DNA of 64,000 nt. Origin: Streptomyces sp. NBC_00287. Its GTDB lineage: Bacteria > Actinomycetota > Actinomycetes > Streptomycetales > Streptomycetaceae. The DNA is taken from the NCBI RefSeq assembly GCF_036173105.1, contig NZ_CP108053.1, positions 2,852,001-2,916,000 of the forward strand. The letters are read 5' to 3'. The stretch's first letter is position 1; the number at the start of each line of letters is the position of its first letter. Positions 1-8,056 of the stretch are shown in pieces. The notes under the pieces are model-generated. The model saw nothing but the letters and a program-made list of their open reading frames with translations. It was not told the DNA's origin and ran no database searches. Both the position numbers and the translations under genes were made by a program.

Positions 1-986
1 ATCTCCCCCGACGCCGAGCGCAGCATCCGCTTGGCATTGGCGAGCAACGACTGCAGGGCACGCAGGGTCGCATCCCGGAGCTGGTCCACCTGACTGCCGT
101 GGCCATCGCTGTCGGCGAACCAGACGCGCAGCCCCTCCCAGTCGGCCAGTTCCCGCCCCCGACTACGCTGCACCCGCGTCTCGGGCAACACGTCGAAGAG
201 CGCACCAAGGCCCGACGCATGGGCATCGATACGGCTCAACAATGCGGGCAGGTGCGGCCAGATCGCCCGCAGATGGGCGGCGATGCGCGGGGCACGGAAG
301 GACACGTCCTCGGTGATCGCTTCCACGTAGTCGAGCAGCAGCTCCTTGAACCCCTGGTACTCGGCGCCGTCGAGGTCGTAGCGGGCGAGTACCTGGCCGA
401 GATAGGCGTAGAAGTCCCGTACCGACTCGGCGAATTCGCCGAACTGTGCAAAGAGAGTGCTGATCTTCTCCAGTGCCTGCTGCGGGTCCGTGCCGCCCGG
501 CGCGGCGGCGAGAGCGGCGATCTCCTTGAGCCCCCGGTCGACGAGGGTGAGCAGCTCACTGCTCACCTCACGCGCGGCGTCCGCTCCGGCCAGCACCTCA
601 TCGGCATCGCGCTGCACTCGCTCGCCCAGCTTGGACAACTGGTAGCGAGAGCGGGAGCGCTGGTACTCGGCGATGCTGGTCGCTGTGACCGTATGCGTAC
701 TGCGCAGCAGATTGCCCCAGCGCGCGAGCTGTTCGAGCCGAGCGGTCAGTGTCTCCGCGCCGAGCGCAGCCGCCGGGTGCCCGGCCTGCGCCAGCTTGGA
801 TTGCACATCGGGTACGGCGAGATCCGCGAGCAGGGTGCCGCAGAAGACCCGCATCACAGCGACGTACTCCAGGCGCTCGGGCGCGCTGAGGTAGGCGTAG
901 GCACTCAGCCGCTGCCAGGTCTCGCTGCCGCTCCCCTCGTCGAACGGCTCGTCATGTGGTTCTTGGCGTAGTTCGTCCCCCACCAT
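1..986 (-). CDS. jetA: DUF2397/TIGR02677 protein (Wadjet JetA-like), 3' end outside window
   Basis: The minus-strand frame is open from an ATG at 986 to the window edge, giving 328 residues with no stop. The N-terminal part reads as the TIGR02677 pattern: a YLSAPERLEYVAVMRVF segment (residues 32-48), LARWGNLLRSTHT (88-99), then long helical stretches and a WEGLRVWFADSDG motif near residue 300. Proteins of this family are the kleisin-like JetA subunit of an SMC-type Wadjet system that removes plasmids, normally followed by DUF2398 (JetB), an SMC ATPase (JetC) and a DUF2399 nuclease subunit (JetD). Those genes would lie before position 1 on the same strand. No strong Shine-Dalgarno is visible before the ATG; the next codon is GTG. 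The family call is by motif recognition; the system call is inference. Confidence 0.72.
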   Translation of the reverse strand, partial: MVGDELRQEPHDEPFDEGSGSETWQRLSAYAYLSAPERLEYVAVMRVFCGTLLADLAVPDVQSKLAQAGHPAAALGAETLTARLEQLARWGNLLRSTHTVTATSIAEYQRSRSRYQLSKLGERVQRDADEVLAGADAAREVSSELLTLVDRGLKEIAALAAAPGGTDPQQALEKISTLFAQFGEFAESVRDFYAYLGQVLARYDLDGAEYQGFKELLLDYVEAITEDVSFRAPRIAAHLRAIWPHLPALLSRIDAHASGLGALFDVLPETRVQRSRGRELADWEGLRVWFADSDGHGSQVDQLRDATLRALQSLLANAKRMLRSASGE

Positions 987-1259
987 GCTGTCGAGCGTAC
1001 GGAGCGGGACTGACAGTCCGGAGAAAGTTCGGGGAATCCGGCTGGGCCGGGCGGGCTTCTTCGGACGTCGATGGCCAGGGCGAACGTGCTGCCTGACGCC
1101 TGGACTCTGGTGGTGCCGTTGGCGTGCGTCAGTTCGGCGCGCGAGCGCGTCGGCGGTCGCCGGCGCGCAACATGCGAAAACGGCGCCCCGATCCCCCGAC
1201 GACACGCGCCCGCCCGTTCGCCCGCCGTCCCCTGTTCTTCTTCTGATTCGGGGCAGCAG

Positions 1260-1442
1260 ATGCACCGTGTGATCGCGCCGGGGGTGCGGATCGAACAGAC
1301 GCGGCGACGGATCGCCAAGCTTCGGGCGGAAGGACTGGTCGACCGCATCACCCTGCCCCGAGCACGGACGGCTGCGCGTGTGGTTCCGACCTCCTACGGC
1401 GCGCAAATCGCCTCGGAATGGCCGGAGCCGCGCGGGCGGTAG
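1260..1442 (+). pseudogene. Replication-relaxation family remnant (helix-turn-helix part)
   Basis: About 60 residues starting at MHRVIAPGVRIEQTRRR and containing LAKLRAEG-like and YGAQIASEWPE motifs look like the N-terminal winged-helix part of Streptomyces replication-relaxation (PF13814) proteins, which are encoded on plasmids and integrative elements. The usual upstream part of that helix and the whole C-terminal domain are missing. Around 1368-1392 the family-like reading GRLRVWF sits in another frame, so paired indels have occurred. It lies beside a defence gene and is best read as a relic of a past mobile element. Confidence 0.45.
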
Positions 1443-1793
1443 CCATTGCGGTGATTGCCTCGCTCGTCGCTGACCTGCCCGCATCGGCGAACGTCTTGAT
1501 CCCGACGCCGGAGCAAACCCCCGGATCAGGTCGAACCCGTACACCATCTCCATGGACGCAACCGACGACACACCCCCTGGCCGTACTACGCGAGAGACAG
1601 TGCCAGTGGGGAGTGTTGAAGGGGTAGAGAGGATCAAGAGAGTTGTTTCCAGCGGCGCGTCTGCGTGAAAGTGAGGGCATGATCACGCGATTCGCACGGC
1701 CGCTACCTCAAGGTATACAGCTGGCATCTCGATTCGGTTGCCGGACCACCGTGTTCACGCTCGCGCGCGGCGACGTCGAGAGGAAGCGGCCCC

Positions 1794-2666
1794 GTGGGTG
1801 AAGTCGAGGCTGTCGAGAAGTTCAGGCGACGCATCGGGGTGCCCGGGCTTGTCGACGTACACACGCATTTCATGCCAGAACGGGTCCTGCGCAAGGTGTG
1901 GGAGTACTTCGACGCCGTCGGCCCCATGACCGGCATCGAGTGGGGCATCACCTATCGGCAGGACGAAGACGAACGGCTCGCACTGCTCAGGCAGTTCGGG
2001 GTGCTCGCCTTCACCGCGATGCTCTATCCCCACAAGGCCGGCATGGCGCCCTGGCTGAACGAATGGGCCGCCGACTTCGCGGGACGCACGCCCGACTGCC
2101 TGCACACGGCCACCCTCTACCCCGAAAAGGGCGTGGAGGACTATGTGCGCACGGCGGTCGAAGCGGGGGCCCGGGTCTTCAAGTCCCATGTGCAGGTAGG
2201 GGCGTACGACCCCACCCACGAGCTGCTCGATCCTGTGTGGGGGATGCTGGCCGAGGCGGGAGTCCCGGTGGTCATGCACTGCGGCTCGGGTCCCGCACCC
2301 GGCAAACACACCGGGCCGGAGCCAGTGGGGCGGCTCCTCGCCCGGCATCCGCGCCTTCCCCTGATCGTCGCGCACATGGGGATGCCGGAGTACACCGACT
2401 TCCTGGACCTGGCCGAGCGGTACGACGAGGTCCGCCTGGACACGACCATGGTGTTCACGGACTTCAGCGAGCAGCTGAGCCCCTTCCCGGCGAGCGAACT
2501 CGGCCGGCTCGCCGAACTCGGCGATCGGATTCTCCTTGGGTCCGACTTCCCCAACATCCCTTATCCGTACGTCCACCAGCTCGAAGCCCTTGAACGGCTC
2601 GGACTGGGTGATGAGTGGTTGCGCCGAGTTTGTTACGAGAACGGAGCGCGACTCTTCGGGTTGTAG
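1794..2666 (+). CDS. Amidohydrolase 2-family metal-dependent hydrolase
   Basis: This 290-residue TIM-barrel hydrolase belongs to the amidohydrolase-2 (ACMSD-like) family. Visible metal-site motifs are VDVHTHFMPE near residue 20, MHCGSG near 162, VAHMGMPEY near 187 and LGSDFPNIPYP near 245, in the order expected for this fold. The substrate cannot be read from sequence; relatives act on decarboxylatable or cyclic amide/ester carbon substrates. The GTG start at 1794 is supported by a GAGAGGAAG ribosome-binding site 8-14 bases upstream. It is convergent with the PaaX-like regulator that ends 42 bases downstream, so co-transcription is not possible, though a functional link is plausible. Confidence 0.85.
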   Translation: MGEVEAVEKFRRRIGVPGLVDVHTHFMPERVLRKVWEYFDAVGPMTGIEWGITYRQDEDERLALLRQFGVLAFTAMLYPHKAGMAPWLNEWAADFAGRTPDCLHTATLYPEKGVEDYVRTAVEAGARVFKSHVQVGAYDPTHELLDPVWGMLAEAGVPVVMHCGSGPAPGKHTGPEPVGRLLARHPRLPLIVAHMGMPEYTDFLDLAERYDEVRLDTTMVFTDFSEQLSPFPASELGRLAELGDRILLGSDFPNIPYPYVHQLEALERLGLGDEWLRRVCYENGARLFGL

Positions 2667-2708
2667 GCACCGCCGGCGCGGGGAGTCGGGCCCCGGCATC
2701 ACCCATGC

Positions 2709-3590
2709 TCACGAAGGTTGCACAGGCGTCGTCTCCAGCAACTCGGCGGCCACCCGGCGGCCGGGCTCCCCCGTCTGTTCCGCGATACGCCGGAAAGTCT
2801 TCTCCGCCGAACGTGCCGGCCAGTCGGGTGGCAGATGCCGGAGGGGCAGCCGGGGATCCGTGCGGATGGTGCCCAGCCACTCGGCGACCAGGCGCAGGTG
2901 GGTGGCCAGCGGATCAAGGGTCGGATCGCCGACGTGGCTGATCCATCGGTTCTCGAAGGCGATGTAACGGGCGGCGATGGTCTCCAGATCCCAGGTGTCG
3001 CGGATCATCACATCGACGTCGGTGGCGGCGTCGGCGCACGCGTAGAAGATCTTGACGTGGGCTGCGATGCCGAGCTCGGCGACGATCTCGGAGACGTCGA
3101 CACGACCCGGTGCGATCCACAGCCCGCTGTAGAGAGGACCGAATCCGGACCAGGTGAGCCGCGAGCGCAGGTCGTGGCGCTGACGCTGCCAGGCTTCGGG
3201 CAGCGAGAAACCCAACAGGGTCCAGGTTCCGTCCCAGTCGTCGTTGACCGCACTGGTCTCCCAGACGCGTGTCCCCCCGTCGTGGAGGATCTGCGTCGCG
3301 TGCGGGGTCAGACCGAAGTACATGCGGCGCCCTTGCCGCTGCCGTTGCAGCAGGCCGCGGCCCACCATGCGGGTGAGGGTGGAGCGGACGGCCTGCTCCC
3401 CGACTCCCACGCGACCGAGAACGTCGATGATGCTGCCCGAGTACACGCACACCGGGCCCTCTTCGAGGACGTGGTCACCGAAGAAGGCGAGCAGCAACGA
3501 CTGGGGGCGCAGTTGCGGTCCGCCGGGCGAGTCCGGGGCAGTGCCGTTGTACCCATCGTTCACGTGGGAGTTCACCTCGGAGAGCGTCAT
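2709..3590 (-). CDS. PaaX-family transcriptional regulator
   Basis: This 293-residue protein has the PaaX architecture. A winged-helix domain comes first (residues about 30-100, with LLLAFFGDHVLEEG and VGEQAVRSTLTRMVGRGLL). A central domain follows (DWDGTWTLLGFSLPE), then a C-terminal effector domain (LPLRHLPPDWP). PaaX repressors sense aryl-CoA or related acyl-CoA compounds and control aromatic catabolism. The N-terminal 25 residues are Ser/Pro/Gly-rich and unconserved-looking. It is transcribed away from the secreted hydrolase gene upstream (48-base gap) on the same strand, so it may share that transcript. Its target is unknown. Confidence 0.88.
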   Translation of the reverse strand: MTLSEVNSHVNDGYNGTAPDSPGGPQLRPQSLLLAFFGDHVLEEGPVCVYSGSIIDVLGRVGVGEQAVRSTLTRMVGRGLLQRQRQGRRMYFGLTPHATQILHDGGTRVWETSAVNDDWDGTWTLLGFSLPEAWQRQRHDLRSRLTWSGFGPLYSGLWIAPGRVDVSEIVAELGIAAHVKIFYACADAATDVDVMIRDTWDLETIAARYIAFENRWISHVGDPTLDPLATHLRLVAEWLGTIRTDPRLPLRHLPPDWPARSAEKTFRRIAEQTGEPGRRVAAELLETTPVQPS

Positions 3591-3638
3591 GTCGGAACAG
3601 TACGGATGCCCGCCGCGGGGACGGCGGGCGACGTGGTG

Positions 3639-5030
3639 TCAGGGCCGGTACCGGTCGGCGGGGTGGGACAGGTCATAGGGGCGCGGGTACTGCGCCAGCG
3701 GGTAGGACACGTAACGCGCCGGCCCGGACGGATCGGCCTGCGTGGCGCGGGCGTTGAGCGTGGCTGGGTCGGTGCCTGGCCAATGGCCTGTGGTGATGCG
3801 GGTCTCCAGGGTGTGCAGAGCGGCGACCTCTTCGCCCGTGCTGAACGTGCAGTGGCCCGCGTTCTCGACGAAGGCCTGGCGCAGCAAGGGGGTGGCGCCC
3901 GCAGCGGTGACCGCACGGCGATAGGCGCTCGCCGACGGTACTGGGATGAGGCCGTCGCCCGTGGTGTGCACGGTCAGTTGCGGCTTGGCCAGTCGGCCGG
4001 TGAACGAGCTCGTGAGGGCCATCCGGTCGACTGCCTTGGTGTCGGCGGCGATCCGGGGAGCGCGGTTCAGCGTGGCGAGGTCCTCGCTCAGCGACAGACC
4101 GGCCTTGGCGTAGAGCTCGCTGACCTCCTTGTAGAGGGGGGAACGGTGAAGCATCGCGGAGTAGTCGACGCCGGTGTTCCAGGACATGTTGCCCCCGACC
4201 CGGCGCTCCGCCTCCTGCCGCCAGGAGAAGGCGGGGAATTTCACCAGGCCCATGACCGCCTGGAACTGGTTGGCCTGCTGGGCGTCCCAGTCGGTCGGCC
4301 CCGGCCGGGTCTGGGAGGGGTCGTTCCAGCCGGGGATGTTGTGCAGGGCGGCGGCCAGCGCGATGCGGGCCCGCCCGGAGGCCGCACTCTGCGCCCCGGC
4401 GACGGCCCCGGCCAGCGTGTCGGCCGCCTCGGCAGCCGCCGCCTGGCTGCCCAGGTCGGTCAGGCTGATGTCCGCATCGGGGGCGAGCAGTGTCTTCAAC
4501 GCGAAGACCGGGTCGAGGGTGCTGTTCCAGTTGGCCACACCGCCCTGGAGCAGGCCGCACAGGGACAGTGATCCGCTGATGCGGTCCGGGTGGCGCTCGG
4601 CGATCACCGAGGTCACGAGCCCGCCGTAGGAGGCTCCCCAGGCGATGGCGTGCCGGGCCGGACCGAAGCGTGCGGTGAACGTGTCGAGCGTGGCCAGCTG
4701 GTCCGGCACCGCGTCGCTCACCGCCCACCCGTTGCTCGCGTACGAGGAGCCGACGAGCGCGTAACCCTCCTTCAGCAGAGCGGACTTGGTGGCGTCGTCC
4801 GGGGCGTTGCGCGCCGGGTTGGGCACTCCGAGGGGGGTGTAGCCGTGGCTGAAGAGCAGGACCGTGCCGTTCCAGGATTCCGGCTTGTCCATCACGTACG
4901 TCGCGCCGGACGGCAACGTGCCTTCGACGTGGGCGTCGGTCTCGACCGCCTGGGCGGCCGGGGCGAGGGGCGCGGCGAGCAGCAGCGCCGCCAGGGCGAC
5001 GAGCGTGCGTCTGCGGAGGCGGGACTTCAC
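3639..5030 (-). CDS. Secreted alpha/beta-hydrolase
   Basis: This is a 463-residue secreted serine hydrolase. It opens with a signal peptide (KSRLRRRTLVALAALLLAAP, cleavage after AQA). Next are the oxyanion-loop segment LLFSHGYTP, the nucleophile elbow GASYGG and the late motifs TTGDGLIP (Asp) and AGHCTF (His), which complete an alpha/beta-hydrolase triad. The GTG start at 5030 is chosen because an AAAGGAG ribosome-binding site lies at the right distance and the signal peptide begins there; a longer frame upstream adds only Arg/Pro-rich residues. Substrate is unknown. It faces the ABC importer divergently across a 411-base gap, consistent with extracellular release of a compound that the importer then takes up, though that is inference. 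Confidence 0.86.
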   Translation of the reverse strand: MKSRLRRRTLVALAALLLAAPLAPAAQAVETDAHVEGTLPSGATYVMDKPESWNGTVLLFSHGYTPLGVPNPARNAPDDATKSALLKEGYALVGSSYASNGWAVSDAVPDQLATLDTFTARFGPARHAIAWGASYGGLVTSVIAERHPDRISGSLSLCGLLQGGVANWNSTLDPVFALKTLLAPDADISLTDLGSQAAAAEAADTLAGAVAGAQSAASGRARIALAAALHNIPGWNDPSQTRPGPTDWDAQQANQFQAVMGLVKFPAFSWRQEAERRVGGNMSWNTGVDYSAMLHRSPLYKEVSELYAKAGLSLSEDLATLNRAPRIAADTKAVDRMALTSSFTGRLAKPQLTVHTTGDGLIPVPSASAYRRAVTAAGATPLLRQAFVENAGHCTFSTGEEVAALHTLETRITTGHWPGTDPATLNARATQADPSGPARYVSYPLAQYPRPYDLSHPADRYRP

Positions 5031-5441
5031 GAGGGGGACTCCTTTGTCCTGGTGAGGGTGGCGGGAAGGAGTGCGGCGCAAGCAGCGACGGGAGGGCTGT
5101 GACCTCGGCGAGGGGCCCGGCCGGAGACCGGTGCGAAGCCTTCGCGGTCTCTTTCGTCCGGGAGCATGACACCGCGAAGGTAGGCGTGTACATTGCGGCC
5201 GTCAAGAAGATGCACAACATGCATCCGACGGGACGCCACGAGCCGCGAGCCACCCGCAAGACCGCCGGCACCCGATCGACCTCTCGAACCTCCCGACATG
5301 TCCCCATGGAGTCATTGGCGGGAGACACCGTCCGACCCCACGACCCGTCGGCAACGGCACAGCGTCGGCTCGACTCGCTCGAATGTCACATCTGCACCCA
5401 AGGCGAACAGTTCTCACCCACTTCCCGTGAGGAGGAGCCCC
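5031..5441. promoter_or_regulatory. Divergent control region between hydrolase and ABC importer
   Basis: This 411-base stretch has no gene. It contains a perfect 10-base inverted repeat, CCTTCGCGGT at 5139-5148 and ACCGCGAAGG at 5171-5180 (22-base loop). A second perfect repeat, GATGCA-CAACA-TGCATC, lies at 5209-5225 and has the shape of a dimeric repressor operator. A GAGGAGGAG ribosome-binding site ends just before the importer start at 5442. I do not recognise a known riboswitch. Confidence 0.4.
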
Positions 5442-6419
5442 ATGCGACGGCGCATTCTCGGGCTTGCTATAGCAGTGGTCACAGTCATCGGTGCGGCCGG
5501 ATGCGGATCCTCGTCCGATGGGACGAGCGGTTCGTCGGCCTCAGGCAGCGGCAAGACCACCGAGGTCAAAGTCGGCATCATCCCGATCGTCGATGTGGCC
5601 CCGCTCTATCTGGGCCAGAAGAAGAACTTCTTCAGCAGCCGCGGCATCGAGCTGAAGATGGAGAGCGCCCAGGGCGGCGCCGCGATCATTCCCGGTGTGG
5701 TGAGCGGACAGTTCGACTTCGGGTTCAGCAACACCACGTCGCTGATGATCGCCCAGACCAAGGGAGTCCCGGTCACGTCGGTGGCCAACGGAGCGGCCAC
5801 CACGGGAAACACCACGACCGACGTCACCGCGGTGGCGGTCAGGAAGGACAGCGCCATCAAGTCGGCCAAGGACCTGGCCGGCAAAACGGTCGCGGTGAAC
5901 ACCCTGCAGAACATCGGTGACACCACCGTGCGCGAGGCAGTCCGCAAGGACGGCGGCGACCCCTCGAAGGTGAAGTTCGTGGAGATCGCCTTCGATCAGA
6001 TGCCGGCCGCCCTCGACGGCGGCCAGGTGGACGCGGCCTGGATGGGCGAGCCCGCGCAGACGATTGCCAAGTCCCAGGGTGCCCGGGCCGTGACGTCACC
6101 GTTCGCCGAGACCGACCCCAAGCTCACCGTCGCGACCTACTTCACCTCCGCCCAGCTGGCGAAGGAGAACCCCGACCTGGTGAAGAAGTTCGCCGAGGCG
6201 ATGACCGAGTCGCTCACGTACGCCTCCGCGCACCCGGACGAGGCACGGCAGATCCTCACCACCTACACCAAGATCGACGGCCAGGTACTGAAGGACCTGA
6301 CGCTGCCCGACTGGCCCGCCCAGTACGACATGGCGTCCCTGGAGAAGCTGGCCTCGCTCGGTGAGCAGGATGGACTCTTCGGCGACAAGAAGCCCGACCT
6401 GAAGGCGCTGTTCCAGTGA
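5442..6419 (+). CDS. ABC importer substrate-binding lipoprotein (SsuA/TauA/NMT1-like)
   Basis: This is a 325-residue solute-binding lipoprotein. The signal peptide RRRILGLAIAVVTVIG ends in a lipobox with the lipidated Cys at about residue 21, followed by a Ser/Gly tether. The mature part has the SsuA/TauA/NMT1 pattern: VGIIPIVDVAPLYLGQKKNFF, then AQGGAAIIPGVVSGQFDFGF, DLAGKTVAVNTLQNIGD and a late VDAAWMGEPA. Such proteins capture nitrate, alkanesulfonates, taurine or pyrimidine precursors. The ATG at 5442 is preceded by GAGGAGGAG and starts the signal peptide; longer upstream reading frames lack one. It is the first gene of a four-gene operon with two permeases and an ATPase. Confidence 0.92.
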   Translation: MRRRILGLAIAVVTVIGAAGCGSSSDGTSGSSASGSGKTTEVKVGIIPIVDVAPLYLGQKKNFFSSRGIELKMESAQGGAAIIPGVVSGQFDFGFSNTTSLMIAQTKGVPVTSVANGAATTGNTTTDVTAVAVRKDSAIKSAKDLAGKTVAVNTLQNIGDTTVREAVRKDGGDPSKVKFVEIAFDQMPAALDGGQVDAAWMGEPAQTIAKSQGARAVTSPFAETDPKLTVATYFTSAQLAKENPDLVKKFAEAMTESLTYASAHPDEARQILTTYTKIDGQVLKDLTLPDWPAQYDMASLEKLASLGEQDGLFGDKKPDLKALFQ

Positions 6420-7234
6420 CAGCGTCGGCACTGGCGTCCGTAAGGACGAAGCCCGCGGGGCGCGGCCCGAGCACCACCGCCGCGCTGCGCGGGCTCGCCG
6501 GGCTGGCCGGTCTGGTAGCGGTCCTGGAGGTGCTGCCCCGCACCGGTGCGCTCTCGGCCCACTACCTTCCGCCCGCGTCCGAGATCGGCCGTACGCTGGG
6601 GCAGCTGCTCGCCGAGAGCACGTTCTGGACGGCGCTCGGCGACACCGTGGCCGGGTGGGGGCTGGGGCTGGCCATCGCGGTCGTGGGCGGTGTGGTGGCC
6701 GGGGTGGTGATCGGCTCCGTGCCGGTCCTGCGCGCGGCGACCGCCTCCACCATCGAGTTCCTGCGTCCCATCCCGTCGGTGGCGCTGATCCCGGTGGCGG
6801 TGCTGCTCTACGGCACCGCACTGGAGTCGACGCTGCTGCTGGTGGTCTACGCCTCCTTCTGGCAGGTCCTCGTCCAGGTGCTGGCCGGCACCCAGGACGT
6901 CGACCCGGTCGCGGACGACACCGCCCACAGCTATCTGCTCGGCAGATGGGGGCGGGTGCGGTACGTCCTGTGGCCGACCGCGCTGCCGTACGTGATGACG
7001 GGCGTACGGCTGGCGGCCGCCGTGGCGCTGGTCCTCGCGATCACCGCGGAACTCGTCATCGGCTCACCCGGCCTCGGCCGCGAGATCGCCGTCGCGCAGA
7101 CCTCCGGCGCCGTGTCACGGGTGTACGCCCTGGTGCTGGTCACCGGGCTGTTCGGCGTCGCGATCAATCTGGTGGCGCGGGCCGTCGAGCGGCGGGCGCT
7201 GCACTGGCACCAGTCCCAGCGCAGGGAGGGATGA
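6416..7234 (+). CDS. ABC importer permease (SsuC/TauC-like), subunit 1
   Basis: This is a 272-residue inner-membrane permease of the binding-protein-dependent type, with about six hydrophobic helices. The EAA loop region contacts the ATPase (DDTAHSYLLGRWGRVRYVLWPTALPY, roughly residues 167-192). The GTG start overlaps the stop of the binding-protein gene as GTGA, indicating translational coupling. Together with the following permease it would form a heterodimeric channel, whereas most sulfonate importers use one permease twice. Substrate is not deducible from this subunit. Confidence 0.9.
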   Translation: MTASALASVRTKPAGRGPSTTAALRGLAGLAGLVAVLEVLPRTGALSAHYLPPASEIGRTLGQLLAESTFWTALGDTVAGWGLGLAIAVVGGVVAGVVIGSVPVLRAATASTIEFLRPIPSVALIPVAVLLYGTALESTLLLVVYASFWQVLVQVLAGTQDVDPVADDTAHSYLLGRWGRVRYVLWPTALPYVMTGVRLAAAVALVLAITAELVIGSPGLGREIAVAQTSGAVSRVYALVLVTGLFGVAINLVARAVERRALHWHQSQRREG

Positions 7235-7238
7235 CCTG

Positions 7239-8021
7239 ATGACCGTCCTCACAGTGGGCCGTCGTGCCCTGCTCGTGCTGGGCCTGCCTTCCGTTCTGTT
7301 CGCGGTGTGGTGGTTCGCCACCGCCGGCAGCACCGACTTCTACGTCCCACCGCTCTCCACCATCCTGGGGAAGTTCGGGGAGGTCTGGGTGGGCGACCGG
7401 CTGGCGTCCGACGTCCTGCCAAGCCTCCTCAGACTCACCGCGGGCTACCTGCTCGCCGTGGTCATCGGCGTCGGACTCGGCCTGCTGGTCGGCACGCACC
7501 GCGTCGTACGGGACGTCCTGGAGCCGGTGCTGGAGCTCTTCCGCGCCATCCCGCCGCCAGTGCTCGTCCCCGTGATCATGCTGTTCGCGGGCATCGGCGA
7601 CACCATGAAGGTCATCGTCATCGCCAGCGGCTGCGTCTGGCCGATCCTGCTCAACACGGTCGAGGGCGTCCGCGCCGTGGACGAGGTGCTCGGCGACACC
7701 TGCCGCTCCTACGGCATCACCGGCCCCGCCCGCCTGTGGCACCTAGTCCTGCGCTCGGCCAGCCCGCAGATCGTCACGGGCATGCGGCAGTCGCTGTCGA
7801 TCGGGATCATCCTCATGGTCATCAGCGAGATGTTCGCCGCCAGCAACGGACTGGGCTTCACCATCGTGCAGTTCCAACGCAGTTTCGCCATCCCCGAGAT
7901 GTGGAGCGGCGTCCTGCTCCTCGGCCTGCTCGGCTTCGTCCTGTCGCTGCTCTTCCGCCTCGCCGAGAACCGGGTCCTGGCCTGGTACCACGGCCTGCGC
8001 CGCGCCCAGCGCACCACTTGA
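7239..8021 (+). CDS. ABC importer permease (SsuC/TauC-like), subunit 2
   Basis: This second membrane subunit has 260 residues and six predicted helices. A conserved loop, LGDTCRSYGITGPARLWHLV, matches the ATPase-coupling EAA segment, and ELFRAIPPPVLVPVIMLFAG is typical of the family. It starts 4 bases after the first permease stop, with AGGGAGGG ahead. It is homologous to the upstream permease but clearly divergent, so the channel is probably a heterodimer. Confidence 0.9.
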   Translation: MTVLTVGRRALLVLGLPSVLFAVWWFATAGSTDFYVPPLSTILGKFGEVWVGDRLASDVLPSLLRLTAGYLLAVVIGVGLGLLVGTHRVVRDVLEPVLELFRAIPPPVLVPVIMLFAGIGDTMKVIVIASGCVWPILLNTVEGVRAVDEVLGDTCRSYGITGPARLWHLVLRSASPQIVTGMRQSLSIGIILMVISEMFAASNGLGFTIVQFQRSFAIPEMWSGVLLLGLLGFVLSLLFRLAENRVLAWYHGLRRAQRTT

Positions 8022-8056
8022 CCGGCCGCCCGGTCCGCCCCGAGAAGGAGACGTCG

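Noticed and set aside
99..971. Long plus-strand open frame of 290 codons over the JetA-like gene
   Set aside because: It is the antisense shadow of the DUF2397 gene: no ribosome-binding site, no recognisable domain, and the minus strand carries the conserved motifs.
2718..4571. 617-codon plus-strand open frame
   Set aside because: It lies across both the PaaX-like and hydrolase genes on the opposite strand and has Gly/Arg-rich antisense composition; no family features.
7307..8056. N-terminal extension of the ABC ATPase reading frame by 250 codons
   Set aside because: The extension is the +1 shadow of the second permease; ATG 8057 has a good ribosome-binding site and starts the ATPase domain.
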